NCBI GenBank assembly: GCA_002314725.1
Contig: DCGV01000033.1
Location: 5,817-18,429 of the forward strand
Source: Bacteroidales bacterium UBA1769
GTDB taxonomy: Bacteria; Bacteroidota; Bacteroidia; Bacteroidales; UBA932
Length of the DNA stretch: 12,613 nucleotides
Direction of reading: 5' to 3'
Shown here in pieces: positions 1-6,088 of this stretch. Both the position numbers and the translations under genes were made by a program. Position 1 is the stretch's first letter. Each line of letters opens with the position of its first letter. The notes under the pieces are model-generated. The model searched no databases and was not told where the DNA came from. It saw only the letters and a program-made list of their open reading frames with translations.

Positions 1-530
1 TGTTCAGGATGCTTTCTTCCTCCCATTGGAGGTACACCGACAATGTGGCCTTCTATCATCTTCAATAGACCCTGCTGCACACCTTCTCCGCTAACATCGC
101 GCACGATTGACACTCCGGCGCTCTTCTTTGCAATCTTGTCTATCTCGTCAATGAAAATGATTCCCTGTTGTGCCTTTGCAATGTTATAACTGCATTCACG
201 GAGAAGACCGACTATCAATGATTCAATATCATCACCGACATAACCGGATTCGGTCATTGATGTTGCACTGCCAATGTAACATGGCACGTCGAGCATTTTT
301 GCGATAGTCTTCACAAGATGGGTTTTCCCACATCCAGTAGGACCAAGCATAAGGATGTTACTTTTCTCAACATTTGCTATCCTATCAAGATCGTTTTTAT
401 GCAAAAGTCTCTTGTAATGATTGTAAATAGCAACAGACAATGTCATCTTTGCTTCATCCTGGCCGATACAATATAAGTCCAGACGCTTCTTTATCTGGCT
501 TGGTGTCATGAGTTTTCTATTCTGTTCCAT
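1..530 (-). CDS. ClpX-family AAA+ unfoldase lacking the zinc-binding domain (3' part outside window)
   Basis: The first 176 residues of a ClpX-type ATPase are visible and the rest lies beyond the left edge. Visible motifs are Walker A GPTGCGKT (63-70), the pore-loop GYVG (96-99), Walker B IIFIDEID (124-131), the ClpX signature VSGEGVQQ (146-153) and GGRKHPE with the RKH loop (172-174). In ClpX these loops grip and thread substrates into ClpP. The protein starts only about 8 residues before the part that aligns with the AAA module of ClpX (MTPSQIKKRLDLYCIGQ), so the usual N-terminal four-cysteine zinc domain that binds adaptors is absent, and no zinc-finger Cys set is seen upstream. The start is ATG at 530; an in-frame ATG at 509 is possible. 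It is probably a specialised paralogue rather than the housekeeping gene. The IGF loop for ClpP docking would lie outside the window, so protease partnering cannot be judged. It is preceded by a terminator and its own promoter-like element. Confidence 0.9.
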   Translation of the reverse strand, partial: MEQNRKLMTPSQIKKRLDLYCIGQDEAKMTLSVAIYNHYKRLLHKNDLDRIANVEKSNILMLGPTGCGKTHLVKTIAKMLDVPCYIGSATSMTESGYVGDDIESLIVGLLRECSYNIAKAQQGIIFIDEIDKIAKKSAGVSIVRDVSGEGVQQGLLKMIEGHIVGVPPMGGRKHPE

Positions 531-535
531 GGTCT

Positions 536-565
536 CATTTACCCATGCAATCTGGAATCCTTACA
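536..565 (-). promoter_or_regulatory. Promoter-like element P1, upstream of the ClpX-family gene
   Basis: On the minus strand, TGTAA (565-561) is followed by exactly 17 bases and then GGTAAATG (543-536), 5 bases before the ATG at 530. It matches the pattern repeated before six other genes of the window. If the second box acts as a -10, transcription would start at or very near the ATG, giving a leaderless message. The promoter role is inferred from the shared pattern. Confidence 0.6.
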
Positions 566-576
566 CTTTAGTGTAA
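561..576. repeat. Short inverted repeat overlapping the P1 upstream box
   Basis: TTACAC, 4 bases, then GTGTAA: a perfect 6-base inverted repeat. Read on the minus strand, its second arm contains the TGTAA of P1, so it could be an operator or a weak hairpin after the terminator. None of the other copies of the promoter pattern has such a repeat. It may be chance. Confidence 0.35.
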
Positions 577-610
577 AAAAACGACCTGAAAGTGTGAACT
601 TTTCAGGTCG
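575..610 (-). terminator. Rho-independent terminator after the DUF2130 gene
   Basis: Read on the minus strand, CGACCTGAAA (610-601) pairs perfectly with TTTCAGGTCG (591-582) around a 9-base loop, and a run of seven T follows (581-575). The stem begins about 20 bases after the stop codon at 631. It separates the DUF2130 gene from the ClpX-family gene, which then has its own promoter-like element. Confidence 0.88.
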
Positions 611-630
611 GCAAATGTTCAAGAGTTTCA

Positions 631-1884
631 TCACTGATTGTCCGGGCCCTCTGTTAGAGCCTTTTGTGCTCTTGCATCATCGAATTTTTGTTTCATTGTA
701 GGGTTGCCTCGCGTAAGTTTCTTGATAGAAAGAGCATCCGCCTTATCATTAGCGAGCCGAAGGTTATACTCAGTGCCAAGAAGCGCCTCCTTGATCTTCT
801 GCAGGTGACTTATTGAGTTTTCAATCTCGGCAATAGCCTTGTCGAACCTTTCCTTAGCAAGACGGCAATTGTTCCCGAACTTGTCCTTGAAGTCTTCTAA
901 CTGACTCTCGAAGTTTGTAACGTCAACTGATTGGCTTTTAGCGACAGCGAGTTCTCTCTGAAGTTCCACACTCTTCCTTGATGTCTGAACAAGAAGGGTA
1001 ATGAGAGGAATGAAGAACTGTGGCCGTATCACGTACATCTTCGGATACTTATGAGAAACATCCACAATGCCTCCGTTGTAGAGTTCGCTCTCAGGTTCAA
1101 GAAGAGAAACAAGCACTGCGAATTCACAGCCTTTTGCCTTTCTATCGGCATTCAGCTTATCGAAGAACTTTTCATTTTTCTGTTTGGTTGCAGTCTCATC
1201 ATTCTCGTTCTTCATCTCGAACATGATAGAGATATACTCGAATCCGTCAATGCTATCGCGGAAAATGAAATCTCCTTTGCTCCCCTCGGAAGCATCATTG
1301 TCTTTCTCAAAGTATGCATTAGGCAAAACAGGGCGAAGCATCGTGTTGAATTGTGTCGAACAGTGCTGCTCGAGAGATTCGCCAACCATTTTTGTCGACA
1401 GTTTGGTCTTGAGGTCCTTATAGTAATCCACCTGTTCCTGAACCATCTTGAGACGGTTTTCGTACTGCTCACGGATGTTATTCTCCCGCATACCGGCTTC
1501 TGCCTGGTTAACCTTTGCCTGAGCAATGAGTTCTTCTATCTTTGACTCCTTCCCTCGAATCAAGTCCTTTGATTTCTCCTGCTCCTGCATAATTGCGAGT
1601 TTAAGATAACTTTCGTTCTGGCTGATAGTATTCTTGAGCTCGGCAATCACGCGGTCTTTCTCCAGTATCTGCTTATCCTTATCAAAAAGCTTCTGCTGAG
1701 ACTCACGCTCAACCTCCGCTTTCACGGCTTTCTGCTCCGCCTCCTGCTGAGAGTGGAGTTCAGCAATTCTACGGTCAATTTCTTCTTGAAATTCCGCATT
1801 CTTTACTTGAGAAACGATAGATGCATAATCGGCTTCATCTACCTGAAAAACATTTCCGCATTTGGGGCATTTGAGTTCTTTCAT
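631..1884 (-). CDS. DUF2130 (COG4487-type) coiled-coil protein with nuclease-like core
   Basis: A 417-residue protein of the DUF2130 family, whose function is not established. It begins with a CPKCG knuckle (residues 6-10; only one Cys pair, so half a zinc ribbon). A long charged coiled coil runs from about 28 to 165, and the conserved core from about 166 to 300. The core starts GESLEQ and carries GDFIF (D205) followed by FEMKNE (E223, K225), the spacing expected of a PD-(D/E)XK nuclease fold. A second helical segment (about 300-370) and a basic tail follow. Full length for the family, with no signal peptide. It is transcribed alone: a promoter-like element stands upstream and a strong terminator downstream. 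The family assignment is firm; nuclease activity is inferred from the residue pattern and untested. Confidence 0.88.
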   Translation of the reverse strand: MKELKCPKCGNVFQVDEADYASIVSQVKNAEFQEEIDRRIAELHSQQEAEQKAVKAEVERESQQKLFDKDKQILEKDRVIAELKNTISQNESYLKLAIMQEQEKSKDLIRGKESKIEELIAQAKVNQAEAGMRENNIREQYENRLKMVQEQVDYYKDLKTKLSTKMVGESLEQHCSTQFNTMLRPVLPNAYFEKDNDASEGSKGDFIFRDSIDGFEYISIMFEMKNENDETATKQKNEKFFDKLNADRKAKGCEFAVLVSLLEPESELYNGGIVDVSHKYPKMYVIRPQFFIPLITLLVQTSRKSVELQRELAVAKSQSVDVTNFESQLEDFKDKFGNNCRLAKERFDKAIAEIENSISHLQKIKEALLGTEYNLRLANDKADALSIKKLTRGNPTMKQKFDDARAQKALTEGPDNQ

Positions 1885-1912
1885 ATACTTCGGTTACTTG
1901 TTTGTTCGGTGT

Positions 1913-1942
1913 CATATACCAACAAATTTACAGATTCTTTCG
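1913..1942 (-). promoter_or_regulatory. Promoter-like element P2 with an overlapping TAnnTTTG box, upstream of the DUF2130 gene
   Basis: The minus strand carries GGTATATG (1920-1913), 28 bases before the ATG. Seventeen bases upstream is CGAAA (1942-1938), the weakest upstream box of the set, although the next bases (GAATC) match P4. Inside the spacer lies TAAATTTG (1930-1923), a perfect match to the Bacteroidetes housekeeping -7 box TAnnTTTG, with no clear TTTG 19-21 bases further up. The gene may therefore be read by either of two sigma factors. Confidence 0.55.
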
Positions 1943-1947
1943 TTTGA

Positions 1948-2436
1948 TTAAGGAAGATTCAATAAATTCTCGTACGAAATGCGTCCTGCGGTCAATATTT
2001 GAGGGTACAATTCATTGAATTCCATAAGAACAGTAGCGATATCTTCAAAATCACCAGATAATTTGTGCCCAGCATTTCCAAATTTTACAATGCATTCATT
2101 TTCTTCCTGACAACATATATTTCTCGGCACAAGCACATGAAGGTTAGTCAACGATATTTTGAACCATTCATCCATTATTGTTATACAGGATTTATCAACG
2201 CCTTGACTAATGAGTTCATCCAAGAGCACTTGAGGATTTGTTTTCCCAGTCTTAATCATACGTGATGAATAGCTATCCCATAGGGCGTCAACATATCCTT
2301 TTACATATTCATCCTGATTGGGAAGTTCGCCTTTCCCAATCCATTTGTTTTGAAAATCCTTTCCGACCTCATACAGTTGTGCCGGAATACCATCAACAAC
2401 CATAGGGCCGCCTATTATTTGCATAAGTTCAAACAT
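1948..2436 (-). CDS. Hypothetical protein, 162 aa
   Basis: I do not recognise this family. It is a soluble, acidic, cysteine-containing protein without signal peptide or membrane segment, and it looks alpha-helical at both ends. It starts 10 bases after the stop of the 170-residue gene upstream (2447-2959) and is the last gene of the P3 transcription unit behind the MoxR ATPase and the VWA protein. No catalytic motif is visible. Its position makes it a candidate accessory subunit or substrate of the MoxR-VWA pair; that is inference from context only. The reading frame is intact and codon use looks like its neighbours. Confidence 0.75.
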   Translation of the reverse strand: MFELMQIIGGPMVVDGIPAQLYEVGKDFQNKWIGKGELPNQDEYVKGYVDALWDSYSSRMIKTGKTNPQVLLDELISQGVDKSCITIMDEWFKISLTNLHVLVPRNICCQEENECIVKFGNAGHKLSGDFEDIATVLMEFNELYPQILTAGRISYENLLNLP

Positions 2437-2446
2437 GGCTACAGTA

Positions 2447-2959
2447 TTATTTCCTCGCTACAAGATAGTTTAAAGTTTTTAACGCCGGAATAAATCCGTC
2501 ATATTTTTTCCCAACAACATCCTTATAATGGATGTAGAGAGTTGCGAAACTGCCTCTATCAAGCCGCACGATGAATTTTGCACGGTACTTCTGATAATGA
2601 ACATCATAATCCAGACCGGAGTCCTTGAGCAGTACGTCGAGTATAGCTCTTGTTGTGGAGACCCCTATTGCCCTTGTCTTTTCGGATCGTTTTCGAGTCA
2701 TGAACCTTTTTTTTGTCATCTCTGAAAGTGTAGGCTCCATTCTTATGTACGCTTCGATGATATAATTAAGGTAATCCCTTTTCATGGGCATGCCCACCGA
2801 TATCTTATTCTTTTTCTTGAATTCCTTCTTGATGGCATTCAATTCTTCATCCAGACATTGGTCCAGATTTAATGTATCAGTAGTTGACTTTCTCTTTAAA
2901 TAATCACCGACAGCTCTGGAGGCGATTTCCATAATTTCGTTTTCAGTTATTTCTATCAT
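2447..2959 (-). CDS. Hypothetical basic protein, 170 aa
   Basis: Unrecognised family. The N-terminal half is helical and highly charged, with a lysine-rich stretch (KKEFKKKNK, about residues 45-53) and a further basic patch (KKRFMTRKRSEKTR, about 82-95). The C-terminal part (FIVRLDRGSFATLYIHYKDV) looks like paired beta strands. The overall basic charge would fit nucleic-acid binding, but no helix-turn-helix or other named motif can be assigned. It lies 21 bases after the VWA gene stop and 10 bases before the next gene, within the same transcription unit as the MoxR ATPase. No signal peptide. Confidence 0.75.
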   Translation of the reverse strand: MIEITENEIMEIASRAVGDYLKRKSTTDTLNLDQCLDEELNAIKKEFKKKNKISVGMPMKRDYLNYIIEAYIRMEPTLSEMTKKRFMTRKRSEKTRAIGVSTTRAILDVLLKDSGLDYDVHYQKYRAKFIVRLDRGSFATLYIHYKDVVGKKYDGFIPALKTLNYLVARK

Positions 2960-2980
2960 ACTCTGAATTATACTATTTCA

Positions 2981-4150
2981 CTAACGGAGTTCAATTGTAC
3001 AAACCCGACCTGACTTTTCCATCCACGTATGATGATTATCATAACACTCCTTGTCTTCGCATACCCAGATGATCTTGCACCGCATGTTTTCCGGAATCGA
3101 AGGCTCCAGGGCATATCCGTCAGTGAGAATCAGCAGGCCGTCATACTCATTCTCATGGGCATAGTTTATTGGCTCTTGAAAGGATGTACCTCCGCGACCA
3201 AGTACAGCAACATCCTTCATAATCTTCTTCAGACTTTGAACAACCCTGACGCCGCAGTCAAACTGAATGACATCCACAGACTCGAAACCATACTTGAAAG
3301 CACTGTTGATGACGCCGTAGAAGTAGCTGAGACTCTCACTGGAAATGGAACCGCTTACATCGACCGCTATCAGAAGTTTGGTGTCGTACTCTCTCTTGCT
3401 TCCCATAGCCTCGAACTCGTATCTGCGGTTCGGTCGCATTCGCGTGAGTTTTCTCTTTGAAGAGAGGATGCTTGCCCTGAAGCCTCCAAGTATGTTTTTC
3501 CAGTTTATTTTGGCACGCGTAGATGCTTTCAGCTTTTCTACGAAGTCCCCAGCCAGAGAGCCCCAGTCCTGACATCCTTCAATCACGCCATTTATCATTG
3601 CAACTGTAAGCTCGTCTTCATCCCATAATTCTGATAGAGATTTGTCCTTTTCGGCATTGGCTCCCAGTTTGTCGTCGTATTTTCCTTCTCTTTCACCTGA
3701 AGATAGTCCGGAAGAAGACCCTCCATCGCCATCATTCCCAGAGGAAGCAGGAAGCAACTCCTGAATTTTTCTTGAATACCATTCATAAGGCATTCCTTTT
3801 TGGAGATCATAATCTCCCGGAGTTTCGATACGAAAGTTGCCGTACCTGTAATTGTCACCGACAACGAGATTGCTTCCCACAGATATGGCCTGAAGGCAGC
3901 ACCCGTCCGGTTTGCGCTCATATGGATGTTTCAACAAGATTCTTATCGCTTCTGTTCGAATAGCTTCTTCTACCCCGGTATCGGTCATTTCTGACAAGAA
4001 ATCCGGATTGTACTCCAATCTTCTCCGGCCGCTACGGACAGCACACTCCATCTGGGAGTTAGGAGCTATCTCGTGCGTGCAGAGCACCTGAAAGAGCGCC
4101 GGTTCCTGAATGAACCAATGTTCAAGTATTCTCGTAATCCTGTCCTTCAT
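2981..4150 (-). CDS. DUF2201/COG3864-type VWA-domain protein with degenerate metallopeptidase motif
   Basis: A 389-residue partner of the MoxR ATPase upstream. The C-terminal VWA-like domain (about 258-389) has a complete metal-ion-dependent adhesion site: DVSGS (264-268), T322 in GRGGTSF and D344 in LTDG. The N-terminal half resembles the predicted-metallopeptidase part of the family (YNPDFL near 48; a GDYDLQKGMPYEWY-like stretch near 112-125). The usual HExxH helix, however, reads TEAIR (66-70), so E67 survives but both zinc-binding histidines are lost. A glycine/serine-rich linker lies at about 137-152. MoxR-VWA pairs such as RavA-ViaA couple ATP-driven remodelling to metal-dependent binding of a target. 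The gene starts 7 bases after the ATPase stop. Cytoplasmic. Family call is strong; loss of peptidase activity is inferred. Confidence 0.88.
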   Translation of the reverse strand: MKDRITRILEHWFIQEPALFQVLCTHEIAPNSQMECAVRSGRRRLEYNPDFLSEMTDTGVEEAIRTEAIRILLKHPYERKPDGCCLQAISVGSNLVVGDNYRYGNFRIETPGDYDLQKGMPYEWYSRKIQELLPASSGNDGDGGSSSGLSSGEREGKYDDKLGANAEKDKSLSELWDEDELTVAMINGVIEGCQDWGSLAGDFVEKLKASTRAKINWKNILGGFRASILSSKRKLTRMRPNRRYEFEAMGSKREYDTKLLIAVDVSGSISSESLSYFYGVINSAFKYGFESVDVIQFDCGVRVVQSLKKIMKDVAVLGRGGTSFQEPINYAHENEYDGLLILTDGYALEPSIPENMRCKIIWVCEDKECYDNHHTWMEKSGRVCTIELR

Positions 4151-4157
4151 CCCGAAG

Positions 4158-5240
4158 CTATTTTATGCCCTTGACATAAACTATTAGTGACATCGTAAGC
4201 ATCTGGCATTCCCTGGCTATGTATCCGATCGCATTCGGATAAGTCTGTTGTACATAGATGTTTGCGAAATGAGCGGCAGCTTCCTTCTTTTTCTTCATAA
4301 GAAAATCAAAGTAGGCGTCAATGTTGGTCTTTACCTTGTCTTTGTCCTTGTCCGAAATCTTCTCCACCTCCAGAAAACGATAGATGCCGTCATTGACCAC
4401 CGAAAGCTGATGAAGTTCATAGTCCTCAAGTGTCTTTTTTACCTTGTCATAGTCAAAAAGGACATCTCTTCCGGAGACTATCTTATTCCGGGCCATACTT
4501 GAAAGAAAAGCGCTTGCCGCTCTTGCTCCAACTATACTGGATATCATCTTTGAGAGTACAGTCGATTCTATACCATCAGACTTTATCATAATGTCGGAGA
4601 CCCTCTTCCACGCACGACGGTCAGGATTCTTGTCAAGACCTGAGTCGGCATTCTCTTTTGCATCCGGATCTCTGTCGAGCCACATCTGGTTCTCTTGAAT
4701 GAAGTCAATGACTCTGGAATCTATCCCTGACTTCTTCGCCCAGAGCAGCCATTCCTGGACGGTAGGACGGAAGTTTACTATATTGAATCTTGATACCAGA
4801 GCTGGATCAAGATCGGTGAGTTGATATTGTTCCCCAGAATTGATAGCCGAGATGACACGGCTGCCTTCTGGGAGACGACGACCGGCGAGTTTCCTGTTAA
4901 GACAGAGGTCGAAAACTGTCTGAAGAATCTCGGGACGCGCTCGATTCAACTCATCAAGGAACAATACAACCGGCTCGCCATCTACTGGGAACCAGTATGG
5001 GGGCATAAAATCGGTTTTCCCTGTAGCCTCATTCTTACAAGGAAGACCGATAAGGTCTCCCGGATCGCTAAGTTGTCCCAGGAAAAGAGGTATAACCTTC
5101 ATTCCCTTGGATGTAAAGTATTCAGTAAGCAGTTCACTCTTACCTACACCTTTTTCGCCAACAAGCATGATGTTGTGCTCTGGCGGTGTGTTCTCCAAAA
5201 TCTGGAGAAGTTCTGTGATATTTACGTTGATATTTGCCAT
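4158..5240 (-). CDS. MoxR-type AAA+ ATPase
   Basis: A 360-residue AAA+ ATPase of the MoxR / dynein-related (AAA_5) kind. It shows Walker A GEKGVGKS (28-35), Walker B VVLFLDELNRA (91-101), sensor 1 SAIN (131-134), a likely arginine finger in PALVSRF (R151) and a sensor-2-like WKRVSD (211-216). The Walker B extension ELNRA and the following P-E-I-L-Q are typical of MoxR proteins. These hexameric ATPases act as chaperones, usually with a VWA-domain partner, and here the VWA gene follows 7 bases downstream. The C-terminal third is helical and lysine-rich. It is first in a four-gene unit (4158-5240, 2981-4150, 2447-2959, 1948-2436), with promoter-like element P3 in the 50-base gap upstream. The ATG at 5240 lies 19 bases from that element. 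Confidence 0.92.
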   Translation of the reverse strand: MANINVNITELLQILENTPPEHNIMLVGEKGVGKSELLTEYFTSKGMKVIPLFLGQLSDPGDLIGLPCKNEATGKTDFMPPYWFPVDGEPVVLFLDELNRARPEILQTVFDLCLNRKLAGRRLPEGSRVISAINSGEQYQLTDLDPALVSRFNIVNFRPTVQEWLLWAKKSGIDSRVIDFIQENQMWLDRDPDAKENADSGLDKNPDRRAWKRVSDIMIKSDGIESTVLSKMISSIVGARAASAFLSSMARNKIVSGRDVLFDYDKVKKTLEDYELHQLSVVNDGIYRFLEVEKISDKDKDKVKTNIDAYFDFLMKKKKEAAAHFANIYVQQTYPNAIGYIARECQMLTMSLIVYVKGIK

Positions 5241-5259
5241 TTATTTGTCAATTATAAAC

Positions 5260-5289
5260 CATTTACCATACAAATGCAGTTTTCTTACA
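5260..5289 (-). promoter_or_regulatory. Promoter-like element P3, upstream of the MoxR ATPase gene
   Basis: The minus strand reads TGTAA (5289-5285), 17 bases, then GGTAAATG (5267-5260), with 19 bases to the ATG at 5240. The start of the upstream box, TTGTAAGAA, is identical to that of P4, and CTGC recurs at the same spacing after it. A near match to the housekeeping -7 box, TGCATTTG (5278-5271), overlaps the spacer. Confidence 0.65.
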
Positions 5290-5290
5290 A

Positions 5291-6088
5291 TCATCTTTGT
5301 TTCTTAAATAATGAGCTTATTCCATCCTCGCTATACCCGATACTTACTTCGGGCCCAAACTCATCTATTAGAGCATTAAGATTAATAACAGTCTTTACCA
5401 GATGAGGTATCTTTTCATACATCTCATTGTATTGGAATTTGAGAATCACCCTGCGATTTTGATGAAGGTCCATTGTGACTTTTACGTGGTCATCATTATA
5501 ATTTGCACTATATTCGCACAGCCCGCTGAGCCCATTATTAAGAAGCGATTTGGCTGTTGAAGCATAAATCCTTTTCTGTGCTAGCTTTTGTCTTATTTTC
5601 ATTGTTTCTTCCGTTATTAATTCATCCAGTTTTCCTGCCCACAAATCCGTATCGGCAATCATTTCCGGAATACGATATGTGGCGCAAAGGAATTTCCTTC
5701 CTGGAAAAACGTGGCCGAATGGGCTTATGAAAATTATTTGGAATTTATCGTTGCCTATCCATGATAGACTCCAGGTCCGGTTGGCGAACCTTGCCGAGAA
5801 TGACCTATTACCACGAAATACATCACCCTTACATCCTGGTACGCATTCAATTTTATCCGTCAAGTCATTCCAATCCAAAATGTCGGTGGTCATCTTGTAT
5901 TTAGTATGATATTTTTCTTTCAGGACCGCCCATATTTTCTTCAGTTGATCTATGTAGAAGTCATCCATATTGACAGGTATTCCATACTCAAAGGCCTCAA
6001 GAAGACTTACATTTACATCTCTCTTTATTCCCTCAAGTATGGCTTCTTCTGTCTGTATTGGACGAAATTTTGAGAAAAAGATGGACAT
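5291..6088 (-). CDS. Hypothetical protein, 265 aa
   Basis: Unrecognised family. No signal peptide or membrane segment. An N-terminal helical part is followed by a mixed region with a Cys pair (CVPGC, about 82-86) and an aromatic-rich beta-like stretch (WSLSWIGNDKFQIIFISPFGH, in two parts around 106-127). It ends with the basic tail FKKQR. The chosen start is ATG at 6088, which shares its A with the TGA stop of the AAA ATPase upstream (TGATG), a typical coupled junction; a TTG one codon earlier is unlikely. This coupling suggests the product is made in step with the ATPase and may be its adaptor, regulator or substrate. Function unknown. Confidence 0.78.
   Translation of the reverse strand: MSIFFSKFRPIQTEEAILEGIKRDVNVSLLEAFEYGIPVNMDDFYIDQLKKIWAVLKEKYHTKYKMTTDILDWNDLTDKIECVPGCKGDVFRGNRSFSARFANRTWSLSWIGNDKFQIIFISPFGHVFPGRKFLCATYRIPEMIADTDLWAGKLDELITEETMKIRQKLAQKRIYASTAKSLLNNGLSGLCEYSANYNDDHVKVTMDLHQNRRVILKFQYNEMYEKIPHLVKTVINLNALIDEFGPEVSIGYSEDGISSLFKKQR

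Noticed and set aside
1051..1545. A 164-codon open frame on the plus strand opposite the DUF2130 gene
   Set aside because: It lies antisense to a clearly conserved family protein and has no family resemblance; it is a shadow frame.
4821..5405. A 194-codon open frame on the plus strand opposite the MoxR gene and the next gene
   Set aside because: Antisense to conserved Walker motifs and crossing a gene boundary; no start context or recognisable product.
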